Assembly (NCBI RefSeq): GCF_025446935.1 | Contig: NZ_JAOEGN010000015.1 | Location: 1-45,214 of the forward strand | DNA length: 45,214 nt | Direction of reading: 5' to 3' | DNA from: Paracholeplasma vituli | GTDB lineage: Bacteria > Bacillota_I > Bacilli_A > Acholeplasmatales > UBA5453 | Part shown: piece by piece, positions 37,622-45,191 of the stretch | Layout: the number at the start of each line of letters is the position of its first letter | How positions within the stretch are numbered: position 1 is the stretch's first letter | Notes under the pieces: generated by a model | Databases searched by the model: none | What the model was told of the DNA's origin: nothing | The model's input: the letters and a program-made list of their open reading frames with translations, nothing else | Translations under genes and position numbers: made by a program

Positions 37622-37777
37622 TTATCTTTTATAGAACCCAATGGTCCTTTCTCCTTTGGTATTAGATGAAACAAAATAGATATTGGTGATATTCTCAATA
37701 CCACCTTCTTGAAGGCTAGTCCATACTTTATGTTGTAAAACTCTAGTCGACCCTAATGGAATCGTGTATAAGTACAC
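37622..37777 (-). pseudogene. Short coding relic, 51 residues, fused to a repeat end
   Basis: One open frame runs from a GTG at 37777 to a TAA at 37622: VYLYTIPLGSTRVLQHKVWT..., ending GERTIGFYKR. It has no ribosome site, and its first codons lie inside the conserved repeat that recurs at 45088. The downstream part has ordinary coding character (LQEGGIENITNIYFVSS) and looks like the C-terminal end of a longer protein whose 5' part was replaced. I do not recognise the family. Confidence 0.4.
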
Positions 37778-37865
37778 TATTATTATAACAGTATTTACAA
37801 TGATTTATAAATATATAAAAATCAATTCATCCCACTACCTAAAGAGAAAGAGGACTTCTTGATTG
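37763..37865 (-). repeat. Copy B of a 103-base repeat with a transposon-like hairpin end
   Basis: Read on the minus strand it starts CAATCAAGAAGTCC and runs through GGTAGTGGGATGAATTGATTT, an AT-rich stretch and TATAAT to TACACG. It aligns over its whole length with 45088-45191 in the opposite orientation; 42 of the first 47 bases match. The terminal hairpin (CCACC/AGAGGT type) followed by TTGATTG resembles the ends of IS200/IS605-family elements. In this copy the hairpin is eroded. Confidence 0.7.
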
Positions 37866-38276
37866 TACAAAACCATTTTGTTTTGAACCACCTAGAAACA
37901 ACATATTATAGGTTCCATAAAGCGGTGTTAAATCGCTGATTGAAGGCATTTTAAGGACTTTAATCGTAAATGTTTTTTCTAACCCATTTAGGGTAGCTTT
38001 CAATGTGACTTCAATATCGCTTTCCTCTTTTGAAGGACGGGTTACTGTCCCGGTTTCAGAAATAACATTTGGATGTGAGCTCGTCCAAGTAATGGTGTAT
38101 TTCCCGAGCTTCTCCATTAAGTCCAAATCGCTCTCAGTAATAAATAACCTTTCTGAGTCGCTGTAGGTGATCGAATCCCCACTTAATACAAGTTTTTCAA
38201 GGTCAATGTCTTCTTTAGTACACCCTGTGATGAATAGGATGAGTAAAATACCTAAAATTAGTTTTACATTTTTCAT
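37839..38276 (-). CDS. Truncated lipoprotein with an Ig-like domain
   Basis: A 145-residue protein with a lipobox (LFITGC, Cys19), then a domain like the atrophied bacterial Ig (aBig_2) family: TITWTSSHPNVISETGTVTRPS, then VTLKATLNGLEKTFTIKVLK. After residue 130 the frame runs into the repeat at 37763-37865, so the last ten residues (QSRSPLSL) are encoded by the repeat. It is therefore probably the N-terminal part of a longer surface protein cut by an insertion. AAGGAG precedes the ATG at 38276. Confidence 0.8.
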   Translation of the reverse strand: MKNVKLILGILLILFITGCTKEDIDLEKLVLSGDSITYSDSERLFITESDLDLMEKLGKYTITWTSSHPNVISETGTVTRPSKEESDIEVTLKATLNGLEKTFTIKVLKMPSISDLTPLYGTYNMLFLGGSKQNGFVQSRSPLSL

Positions 38277-38483
38277 CTATCTGATCTCCTTCATGACTTC
38301 AATCGTTTGGTCTAAAAGACCTTTCGAATCCATTATAACAAATATAGTTTACATCTATAGATATTTTTCAAAATTTATGTTTTAAGTCAATACTATGTTT
38401 ATTCTAATAAGTTAGTATCTATTAATATCGATAACATCTTAAAGTGGCGTTTCTAGTCCATCAAATCCTTTGGCTATGACAAG

Positions 38484-38510
38484 GAAAAAGAGGTAGATTT
38501 GGTATCTACC
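38484..38510 (-). terminator. Terminator of the metal-ATPase operon
   Basis: GGTAGAT pairs perfectly with ATCTACC (38492-38498 with 38504-38510), followed on the minus strand by CTCTTTTTCC. It lies 35 bases after the ATPase stop. The rest of 38277-38544 holds only a TATAAT box (38332-38337), the probable promoter of the truncated lipoprotein gene. Confidence 0.82.
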
Positions 38511-38544
38511 CCATAACATTTCTATACGAATTAAGTTCTTAAGA

Positions 38545-40497
38545 TTAATCTCTCTTCTTTAGCAGTCTAAGTCCGTTTAATATGACGACTAAAGTACTAC
38601 CTTCATGAACAGCTACTGCTAGAGATAACTCCAAATCAAGTATCAAGTTGGTCGTAATCAAGAATAAAACGACAGCAATTGAAAATAGAATATTTTGAAG
38701 CACAATCCTTCTAAGTCTTAAACTGGTTTTATGCGCTTTGACCATTTGATTCAAATCGGAATTCATTAAAACCATATCTGAGGTTTCAATGGCGATGTCG
38801 GTACCTGTCTTCATCGCGATGCCTAGGTCGGAGGCTGCTAAAGCGATGGCGTCATTCACACCATCACCGACCATCGCGGTGAAGCCTTTTGATTTCATTT
38901 CGTTAACGTATTTCGCTTTATCTTCAGGTAATACATTTCCATGAACCTCATCGACACCAATGCGTTTAGAGATGGCTAAAGCAGTATTTTGGGTATCCCC
39001 AGAAATCATGACTGTATGGATATTCTTTTGTTTGAAGTACTGAACTGCATCTAAGGCTGATGGTTTCGGTTGATCTTCTAACGCAATCAATCCGTAAACC
39101 TCATTTAAAGAACCAAAACAAATCACGGTTTTCGCTTGGTGTTCAAATGAAACAATCTGGTCTTTCATCTGTTCTGTTAACCCTTCAAAGCGGGCAGGTT
39201 TACCGATTTGATATAAAACCCCTTCATAAGTTGCTTGTAGACCATTACCGAGAATTTCATCTACTTTTATGTCTAGAATTGAATCGGTGATAAAGTGTCT
39301 TCGAATCGCTTCTGATAATGGGTGATTCGAGTGTTGTTCCATCGAAACGAGTATCTTGCTATAAAGTGGATTTTCGTTATACCAAACCACTTCAGTCACT
39401 TCAAGGATTCCTTTGGTTAAAGTCCCTGTTTTATCAAAAGCAACCAGTTTGATGTCCGCCAAATTCGATAAGTGTTTGCCACCTTTAAATAAGACGCCGC
39501 GTTTTGCTAAAGCGGACATCGCTGATAGGGTAGCTGGTATATCCGTTACAGCGAGTGCACACGGTGAAGCCCCAATGAGAAAGACCATGGTTTTGTAAAA
39601 GGCCATGTCAGATGGATGTTTAAATAGTGTAACCCATAAGATATATAAAACAGGTGCGATTAAAAGCACGATAGTTACATAGACGGGTTCTATACGTTTA
39701 ATAAACTCAGCGCGTGTGGAATGGGATTCCTGAGCGTTTTTCACCATGTTGAGAATGTTGGATAATACGGTTTCAAAACTGTCTTTAGTTACCTGAATTC
39801 TAAGTGTTCCACCTTGGTTAAATGTCCCTGCATAAACAGTATCATTCATGCCTTTTTCTACAGGCATGGATTCACCTGTGATGGCACTTTGATCGATTGT
39901 AGAATCACCTTCAAGGATGATTCCATCTAACGGGATTTGATCACCTTTTAATACAATGATCGTGTCTTCTACCTTTAGGTCTTCAACATCCATTAAGACC
40001 CATTCATTTAAAGCCATTTCTTTACGGGCTTTGGTCGGCGTCATCTTTAAGAGAGCGGTCATATCTTTACGACTTCTGTTTTCGGCGAAGTCTTCTAAGA
40101 AATGTGCCCCAGCGAATATAAGGATTAAGAGTGCTGCTTCGCGGTATTCTTGAATAAGGATCGCTCCAAAAGCACCTAAGACCATGAGTAAATGAATGTT
40201 CGGTTTGAATTTTTTCTCATGCATACTATCTTTGAGTGTATGGACTAAACCTTCGATGATGACATGATAGCCAGCGACAAATACGCTTAAGATATTGAAT
40301 ATGTTTTTAAGCCATTCGAGTTCAATAAACAAAGCACTGATAAATAAGACGACACCTAATCCATATAACAAGTATGGTACTAAACCATGTGAATGACCTT
40401 CATGATCATGAGTATGACCTTTATGATCGTTTGTATGAGCTCCATGCTCATGAGTATGACCTTTATGGTCGTGATGATGCCGATGATGTTTTCTCAT
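38545..40497 (-). CDS. P1B-type metal-exporting ATPase (Zn/Cd class) with a His-rich tail
   Basis: A 650-residue P-type ATPase. Residues 1-38 are a His-rich segment (about 15 His; repeated DHKGHTH/DHEGHSHG) that probably binds zinc. Then come TM helices, the TGES loop (ITGESMPVEKG), the metal-channel motif GASPCALA (SPC in place of the CPC of Zn/Cd/Cu pumps), DKTGTLTKG with the phosphorylated Asp, and GDGVNDAIALAASD. The SPC motif occurs in ZosA/CadA-like and Co/Zn pumps, so the ion is Zn, Cd or Co. It lies 3 bases after the ArsR gene stop and is regulated by it. There is no classical N-terminal CxxC metal-binding domain. Confidence 0.93.
   Translation of the reverse strand: MRKHHRHHHDHKGHTHEHGAHTNDHKGHTHDHEGHSHGLVPYLLYGLGVVLFISALFIELEWLKNIFNILSVFVAGYHVIIEGLVHTLKDSMHEKKFKPNIHLLMVLGAFGAILIQEYREAALLILIFAGAHFLEDFAENRSRKDMTALLKMTPTKARKEMALNEWVLMDVEDLKVEDTIIVLKGDQIPLDGIILEGDSTIDQSAITGESMPVEKGMNDTVYAGTFNQGGTLRIQVTKDSFETVLSNILNMVKNAQESHSTRAEFIKRIEPVYVTIVLLIAPVLYILWVTLFKHPSDMAFYKTMVFLIGASPCALAVTDIPATLSAMSALAKRGVLFKGGKHLSNLADIKLVAFDKTGTLTKGILEVTEVVWYNENPLYSKILVSMEQHSNHPLSEAIRRHFITDSILDIKVDEILGNGLQATYEGVLYQIGKPARFEGLTEQMKDQIVSFEHQAKTVICFGSLNEVYGLIALEDQPKPSALDAVQYFKQKNIHTVMISGDTQNTALAISKRIGVDEVHGNVLPEDKAKYVNEMKSKGFTAMVGDGVNDAIALAASDLGIAMKTGTDIAIETSDMVLMNSDLNQMVKAHKTSLRLRRIVLQNILFSIAVVLFLITTNLILDLELSLAVAVHEGSTLVVILNGLRLLKKRD
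40407..40471. repeat. 23-base direct repeat coding for part of the His-rich tail
   Basis: Bases 40407-40429 recur at 40449-40471 with one mismatch, 42 bases apart (14 codons). The tail has grown by duplication of DHKGHTHEHG-like units. Confidence 0.8.
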
Positions 40498-40500
40498 GGT

Positions 40501-40839
40501 TTATTCCCTGATATGATCCAGTGCTTGATTGAAGATCAAATGGACATGGTCATCGGATAGTCGATAATACATGGTTTGTCCTTCTCTTCGGCTACTGATC
40601 AGTTTGGCCTGTTTTAGATTTTTTAATTGATGAGAAACCGCACTTTGGGTCATATTTAAAATCTTCGCGATGTCATTTACACAGATTTCGTGTTTAGAAA
40701 TCGCGTATAAAATCTTGATACGGGTAGAATCGGATAAAACCTTAAATAGTTCTACCATACTATCTAATTCATCCGATTGAATCATATTGTGTTTAATGGA
40801 TTCCATGATGAGTTCATGTCCACAATTTTGATGTTCCAT
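40501..40839 (-). CDS. ArsR/SmtB-family metal-responsive repressor
   Basis: A 112-residue winged-helix repressor: LFKVLSDSTRIKILYAI, CVNDIAKILNMTQSAVSHQLKNL (recognition helix), then a wing (REGQTMYYRL). In the last helix Asp96, His98, His109 and Glu112 have the exact spacing (D-x-H-10-H-2-E) of the alpha5 zinc site in CzrA/SmtB-type sensors. There is one Cys in the alpha3 region (EICVNDIA), not the Cys pair of CadC. It is therefore a Zn/Co sensor that leaves DNA when metal binds. It heads the operon with the ATPase. AGGAGGT precedes the ATG at 40839. Confidence 0.95.
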   Translation of the reverse strand: MEHQNCGHELIMESIKHNMIQSDELDSMVELFKVLSDSTRIKILYAISKHEICVNDIAKILNMTQSAVSHQLKNLKQAKLISSRREGQTMYYRLSDDHVHLIFNQALDHIRE

Positions 40840-40855
40840 AAGTTACCTCCAATTT

Positions 40856-40911
40856 TATATGTCTATTTGTTCATATATTCATATTATAGGCCATAATACG
40901 TATGGGGTCAA
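40856..40911 (-). promoter_or_regulatory. Promoter and operator of the metal-resistance operon
   Basis: TTGACC (40906-40911), a 17-base spacer and TATAAT (40883-40888) form a strong promoter. Just downstream TATATG and CATATA (40872-40877 with 40856-40861) form an inverted repeat with a 10-base spacer, overlapping the predicted start and leader. This resembles the AT-rich operators of the ArsR/CzrA family. Confidence 0.75.
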
Positions 40912-40946
40912 GTAAAACTATTTTAAATTCGACTATACTTCAAAAT

Positions 40947-40985
40947 AAAAAGGGCTTCTATTCAAATGAATAGATTAGCCCTTTT
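40947..40985 (-). terminator. Terminator of the NYN/small-protein operon
   Basis: AAAAGGGCT pairs with AGCCCTTTT and TATTC with GAATA inside it, giving a long imperfect stem with a T-run on the minus strand. Confidence 0.8.
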
Positions 40986-40990
40986 ATCCT

Positions 40991-41236
40991 TTATTTCTTG
41001 ATGACATCGACAATTTGGTTGAGTTTGCCTTTAACTTCTTTAATGCCTTTGTTGATGTCCTTGTTGAGTTTCGCTGTTGGATTTTCTGAGAAAATCAAAA
41101 TGGTTTCTTGTCTTGCAGTTCCAATAGCTTCTTTGAAATCCCAGCCATCTTCTTCTTGTTGATGGATGACTTCTTCAATACGAACGGCACGTTCTTGTGC
41201 CTTCTTGATGCGTTCTAATACGACAGTTTTGTACAT
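40991..41236 (-). CDS. Small DUF4177-like protein (81 residues)
   Basis: The first 50 residues (MYKTVVLERIKKAQERAV...EEDGWDFKEAIGTARQET) match the pattern of DUF4177-type mini-domains, where 'x-EGW-x-F' follows a short strand-helix. The last 30 residues are lysine-rich with a likely helix (NKGIKEVKGKLNQIVDVIKK). Function unknown. AAAGGAG precedes the ATG. It is the last gene of the unit NYN, 41268-41438, this gene. Confidence 0.65.
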   Translation of the reverse strand: MYKTVVLERIKKAQERAVRIEEVIHQQEEDGWDFKEAIGTARQETILIFSENPTAKLNKDINKGIKEVKGKLNQIVDVIKK

Positions 41237-41267
41237 AGTGATTCACTCCTTTTTGTGTTGTACAAGT

Positions 41268-41438
41268 TTATTTATAGTATTCTTGTTCTGTTTCACGTTC
41301 TAAGGTGACGACAAATCGAGTCGTCCAGTATTGCCACATTGTGGTAGCAACGACACGCCAGCCCTCTTTTGCAAGAGCGTTCATCATCGTCTCTGCATCT
41401 TTTGGACTGTGTGCTTCAATGACTTTGTATTCTTTCAT
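41268..41438 (-). CDS. Small DUF4177-like protein (56 residues)
   Basis: A 56-residue open frame, MKEYKVIEAHSPKDAETMMN..., containing NALAKEGWRVVATTMWQYW and ending QEYYK. The strand-helix-EGW-strand pattern is the DUF4177-like fold, also seen in the next gene. AAGGGG lies seven bases before the ATG and the gene starts 14 bases after the NYN stop, so it belongs to that operon. Function unknown. Confidence 0.75.
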   Translation of the reverse strand: MKEYKVIEAHSPKDAETMMNALAKEGWRVVATTMWQYWTTRFVVTLERETEQEYYK

Positions 41439-41452
41439 CTTTATGCCCCTTT

Positions 41453-42319
41453 TTATTTAGTAGATTTACGGTAAGTATGCTGATCGGTCGTATAACCTAA
41501 CGATTTTAATAATAAACTGAGTTTAGAAAAACCGTAGTTTTTAGAGTTGAAGTCTGGGAAGGCTTTAACTAAGGAATCTCTGAGTTGTGCGATTACAGCT
41601 TGTTTCTTCTTACCTAAGAATTCATCGATGTGTTTTTCAATGAGTTCAAGTGAGGTTAACGTCTTGAATTCGACATAAGAGGTTGTGTCTTTAGTATACG
41701 TGGTAAATCCGAGTTTATTCACCAGTTGTAAGAGGTTGGTAGACCCATATTTTCTTGGGTCAAAGTCAGACATTTGATTGACTAAGATATCGCCTAATCT
41801 GGATAACAATAAGACTTTGTTCTCACCATTTTCAATGATGATATTTTGAATCGTGGTTTTGATGTCTGGTGCTACTGTGTCTTCTTCATCTTGATCCAAG
41901 TATTGGAAGTACTTGAATTCGCTACAAGCCGATTTAAAAGCTTTAGTTGTTTTATGCTCATCACCTACACCAATCACAATCGCACCGAGTTCTTTTAGTT
42001 TAATGGCTAAAGGGGTAAAATCAGAATCCGATGTCACAATGAAAAAAGTATCGGCCCGATTTTGGTATTTGATTTCTAGTGCATCTAAAGACATTTCCAT
42101 GTCAGATCCATTTTTACCGGATGCGTAATTATATTGGTGCATCGGTTTGATGGCGTAATCTTGTGCTTTTTGACGCCACTCTTTTGATATAGCGTTAATA
42201 TCGCCATAAAACCGTGCAATCACCAATTTCCCGTATTTCGCAATCTCATTCACGATAAAGTCGATGTATTTATAACTGACATTTTCGGAGTCTATCAGTA
42301 AGGCTATTTTATAGTCCAT
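41453..42319 (-). CDS. NYN-domain protein with a C-terminal OST-HTH-like domain (LabA/DUF88 type)
   Basis: A 288-residue protein. The N-terminal 145 residues form a NYN PIN-like nuclease domain: ALLIDSENVS (Asp10, Asn13), GSDMEMSLDAL, TSDSDFTPLA and GAIVIGVG, with the acidic residues of the active site intact. After a DQDEED linker there are two copies of an OST-HTH/LOTUS-like module (RKYGSTNLLQLVNKLGFTT and SKNYGFSKLSLLLKSLGYTT). Such proteins are predicted RNA-cleaving or RNA-binding factors. AGGGAGG precedes the ATG at 42319. A TATAAT with a weak -35 lies at 42362-42390. It is the first gene of a three-gene operon. Confidence 0.9.
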   Translation of the reverse strand: MDYKIALLIDSENVSYKYIDFIVNEIAKYGKLVIARFYGDINAISKEWRQKAQDYAIKPMHQYNYASGKNGSDMEMSLDALEIKYQNRADTFFIVTSDSDFTPLAIKLKELGAIVIGVGDEHKTTKAFKSACSEFKYFQYLDQDEEDTVAPDIKTTIQNIIIENGENKVLLLSRLGDILVNQMSDFDPRKYGSTNLLQLVNKLGFTTYTKDTTSYVEFKTLTSLELIEKHIDEFLGKKKQAVIAQLRDSLVKAFPDFNSKNYGFSKLSLLLKSLGYTTDQHTYRKSTK

Positions 42320-42444
42320 AGGGACCTCCCTTAAAATTTATTGAATTGTTAATATAGTTTTATTATATCGGTTTTTCTGATGTATGGAAAGTAAAGATTG
42401 TAAAGAAATCCTCAAAAGTTACAAGTCCTATCGAAAATCGAAAC

Positions 42445-42474
42445 CAAATATAAAACACCTTGATTTGGTGTTTT
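42445..42474 (-). terminator. Terminator of the MATE gene
   Basis: AAAACACC pairs perfectly with GGTGTTTT (42452-42459 with 42467-42474), followed by a T/A-rich tail on the minus strand. Confidence 0.85.
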
Positions 42475-42482
42475 ACTTACTT

Positions 42483-43802
42483 TTAGAATGAGAATTGTGT
42501 CATATGCTTTCTGTAAAGGTAAAATCCTACGATGTCTGCTAAGAACCATCCAATCGGAATGCTGAAGAAGATGCTTTCAACACCCAATCCAAAGTATACA
42601 AAACTATACGCTAAAACAACTCTGGTTAATAAGGAAATAATGGTCAAGATGATTGAGATCTTAACTTGGGCTAAGCCTCTAAAAAGGGCGTAGAAAATGA
42701 ATAAGTAACCAATCAAAATATAGAATAAACCCTCTATCCTTAAATAGGTCTTACCCAGTTCAATAACTGCGTTATCGATCGTGAATAACCCAATTAATGG
42801 TTTTGAAAAGACTAAGATAAACAGTGTAATGACCCCACAAAATAAGGTTGAGGTTAGAATCGCACTACGAAACCCTTTTTGGATTCGGTCATAGCGTTTC
42901 ACCCCAAGGTTTTGTGATACATAAATCGAAAACCCATTCGCGAAATCTTGTGCAGGCATATAAGCAAACGCATCGATTCTAACCCCAATCGTGAATGCCG
43001 CAATCGCAACCACACCAAAGGAATTCACCAAGCCTTGAACCATTAATATCCCAAAATTCATGATCGATTGTTGAACTGAGGTCAGGATGGAGAGTGAACT
43101 CACTTCTTTCAACATTACTTTATCGACTCTAAACTTTATAGGCAAATGCTTGATACGTTTATAGAGGTGAATCAAAATCGGAATAGAGGTTAGAAAGTGT
43201 GCTAGAAATGTGTATAAGGCAGGACCTTTTACACCAAGTGGTGTATAAATGACAAAGACAAAGTCAAAAACGACGTTGATTGAGGTTGATACAATCAAAT
43301 AGTATAAAGGGGTTTTCGAGTCGCCAAACGCTCTTAAAACGGCTGTTGATACTTGATAAATAGCTAGAAAGAATAATCCCGATAAGACGATTAATAAATA
43401 ATTTCTAGCATAATCAAAGGCACTATCTGGGATTTGAAATAGCTGTAATATGGGATTTATGAATATCGAAGTGATCAGGGTTAACCCTAACGCAATCCCA
43501 ACAATCAAAATGAACGCAGTTGAAATGGATTTCGCAAGCGCATCTAGTTCCTTCATCGCGTAGTATTTCGCAAATAGCACACTAGACCCCATCGATAACC
43601 CTAATAAAATCGACGTGATTAAGACCACAATCGCGGATGACGCGCCTACCGCAGCGAGCGCTTCTTTGCCTAAGTATCTGCCAACGACTAAGGTATCAGA
43701 TAAGCTATAGATCTGTTGAAAAATATTCCCTAATAAAATAGGTAATGAGAATAATAGTATTTTTTTAGTTGGACTCCCTTGAGTCATGTCTAATGTTTTC
43801 AA
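42483..43802 (-). CDS. MATE-family efflux transporter
   Basis: A 439-residue membrane protein with 12 predicted helices in two homologous halves of the MatE family. The N-terminus (KKILLFSLPILLGNIFQQIYSLSDTLVVGRYLG) is the usual start of DinF/NorM-like transporters. These export drugs or metabolites in exchange for Na+ or H+; the substrate is not evident. The predicted start is TTG at 43802, six bases after AAAGGGGG; an ATG at 43787 is a less well supported alternative. Confidence 0.93.
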   Translation of the reverse strand: MKTLDMTQGSPTKKILLFSLPILLGNIFQQIYSLSDTLVVGRYLGKEALAAVGASSAIVVLITSILLGLSMGSSVLFAKYYAMKELDALAKSISTAFILIVGIALGLTLITSIFINPILQLFQIPDSAFDYARNYLLIVLSGLFFLAIYQVSTAVLRAFGDSKTPLYYLIVSTSINVVFDFVFVIYTPLGVKGPALYTFLAHFLTSIPILIHLYKRIKHLPIKFRVDKVMLKEVSSLSILTSVQQSIMNFGILMVQGLVNSFGVVAIAAFTIGVRIDAFAYMPAQDFANGFSIYVSQNLGVKRYDRIQKGFRSAILTSTLFCGVITLFILVFSKPLIGLFTIDNAVIELGKTYLRIEGLFYILIGYLFIFYALFRGLAQVKISIILTIISLLTRVVLAYSFVYFGLGVESIFFSIPIGWFLADIVGFYLYRKHMTQFSF

Positions 43803-43817
43803 AAAAATCCCCCTTTA

Positions 43818-43848
43818 AAAGAAAAAGAAGCCCTTATCTAAAGATAAG
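43818..43848 (-). terminator. Terminator of the 357-residue lipoprotein gene
   Basis: CTTATC pairs with GATAAG (43843-43848 with 43833-43838, minus strand) followed by GGCTTCTTTTTC. The stem is only six pairs and there is a gap before the T-run, so it is a weak call. Confidence 0.6.
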
Positions 43849-43915
43849 CACCACTTTGACTATGATAACACATTGAATTATGAAATGTAAGGGGATAAAG
43901 CCTAATTATCGGCTT

Positions 43916-44989
43916 TTAGGATTGTGGTTTCAAAACAAAATAGCCTAATTCATAGGGGTGAGAAGCTACATAAACAGGTATCCCATCTACTAATTTAAAG
44001 ATGTATTGGTGTGTCGCGTTCACTAAAAACAATAACCCACCACCATCGTAATTGAGTGCGATGTAAGTTTCCCCATTTTGGGTAAATATAGCATAACGAT
44101 TAAACATACGATCGTATTTTCCTAATTCTTTTTTAAATGCTTTAAGGGTCTCGGTTTGGTTCATGAATTCATTAATCGTCCACGTTTTATCTAAAACGGT
44201 CAGGGTATCATTAAAAATTTCTTGATATAGAGGCATTTCATTAGATGGGTATAAACTAAGGATTGAATCATAATCGACGAAGGTTTGTGTTTGGATATTA
44301 TAGGCTAGTTTTTTTCTTGTATTGATTAAGTAGTGGTCATAAAGCCTATCAAAGGTTTCACTGGTTTCTATGTTATAGGTATTTGTTTCATAACCGGTGT
44401 TTGTGTAACTATATACAGTTAATACTTGATCTTTTATGAAGGCTGCTCTTAGTTGGTCATTGTAGGTTAAAAGATTAGTACCTGTAACTAAAAGGGTATC
44501 TAGTACGGTATAGGGGTTCAACTGAACGAGTTCTACTTTAGCTAGGTAACGAATAAGGGCGTGGTTTTGATCGATGAGTTTGAAACTGATGTCTTCTGAA
44601 TGATCATAATATACCGAATAGATGGTGACTGCTAAGGTATCAATATCAACAACACCACGAACGGATTCTGGAATTTGTTCTTCACGATTTCCACCTAAAC
44701 CTGTATAAACTTGAAAAAATAGTTTTCTACCAATTACGCGTGTTGTCATCATGGTGATGTGTTCGTTATAAGCTATATTCGCATCATCTAAAGCCGCTTC
44801 AATTTTTTCATAGACCATCTGATGTTTATAGTTTTTGCTGATGGCGTATTCCGATACGATTACATAGCCTGATTCTTCCATTTCAATCTTACGGACATCA
44901 CGGTCAAATCGCTCCATTTGGTTACAACCCGATAATAATAGTGTTAGTAACGTAACTACTATGATTTTTAAGGCTATCGATCTTTTCAT
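43916..44989 (-). CDS. Lipoprotein of unknown function
   Basis: A 357-residue protein with a signal and lipobox (LLSGC, Cys22), so it should be attached to the membrane exterior. The mature part is rich in Asp, Tyr and Asn, with beta-strand-like stretches and no repeat or catalytic motif that I recognise. ATGGAGG precedes the ATG at 44989. It is monocistronic, facing left towards the MATE gene. Confidence 0.85.
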   Translation of the reverse strand: MKRSIALKIIVVTLLTLLLSGCNQMERFDRDVRKIEMEESGYVIVSEYAISKNYKHQMVYEKIEAALDDANIAYNEHITMMTTRVIGRKLFFQVYTGLGGNREEQIPESVRGVVDIDTLAVTIYSVYYDHSEDISFKLIDQNHALIRYLAKVELVQLNPYTVLDTLLVTGTNLLTYNDQLRAAFIKDQVLTVYSYTNTGYETNTYNIETSETFDRLYDHYLINTRKKLAYNIQTQTFVDYDSILSLYPSNEMPLYQEIFNDTLTVLDKTWTINEFMNQTETLKAFKKELGKYDRMFNRYAIFTQNGETYIALNYDGGGLLFLVNATHQYIFKLVDGIPVYVASHPYELGYFVLKPQS

Positions 44990-45049
44990 AAAAAACCTCC
45001 ATAAAATATCTTACTTTCTATTATAAGTATAAATGTGGCAAAAGTATGA

Positions 45050-45088
45050 CAGAAAAATAAAGGGGCTGTAATGAAGATTTAACACCCC
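45050..45088 (-). terminator. Terminator-like hairpin at the edge of copy A
   Basis: On the minus strand GGGGTGT can pair with ACAGCCCC (45082-45088 with 45062-45069, imperfect), followed by TTTATTTTT. It lies against the outer end of the repeat at 45088. This suggests that a gene on the minus strand beyond the window ends here. Confidence 0.45.
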
Positions 45089-45191
45089 AATCAAGAAGTC
45101 CCCTACCTCTATAGGTGGTGGGATGAATTGATTTATTTTATATTTACAAATCATAATAAATAATGTTATAATAAAGGTGTATTCATACACG
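45088..45191 (+). repeat. Copy A of the 103-base repeat, with a transposon-like hairpin end
   Basis: Starts CAATCAAGAAGTCC and contains a hairpin (CC.CTACCT with AGGT.GTGGG, 45100-45122), ATGAATTGATTT, an AT-rich stretch, TATAAT at 45168-45173 and GTGTATTCATACACG. Copy B lies at 37763-37865 in inverted orientation. The conserved segment looks like the terminal region of an IS200/IS605-type element whose body would lie to the right of the window; orientation is not settled. The sequence after 45191 (open as YTFLHSTES... from a GTG) does not match copy B. Confidence 0.7.

Noticed and set aside
40407-40471. Short repeats here as a regulatory array
   Set aside because: They lie in frame inside the ATPase and code for its His-rich tail.
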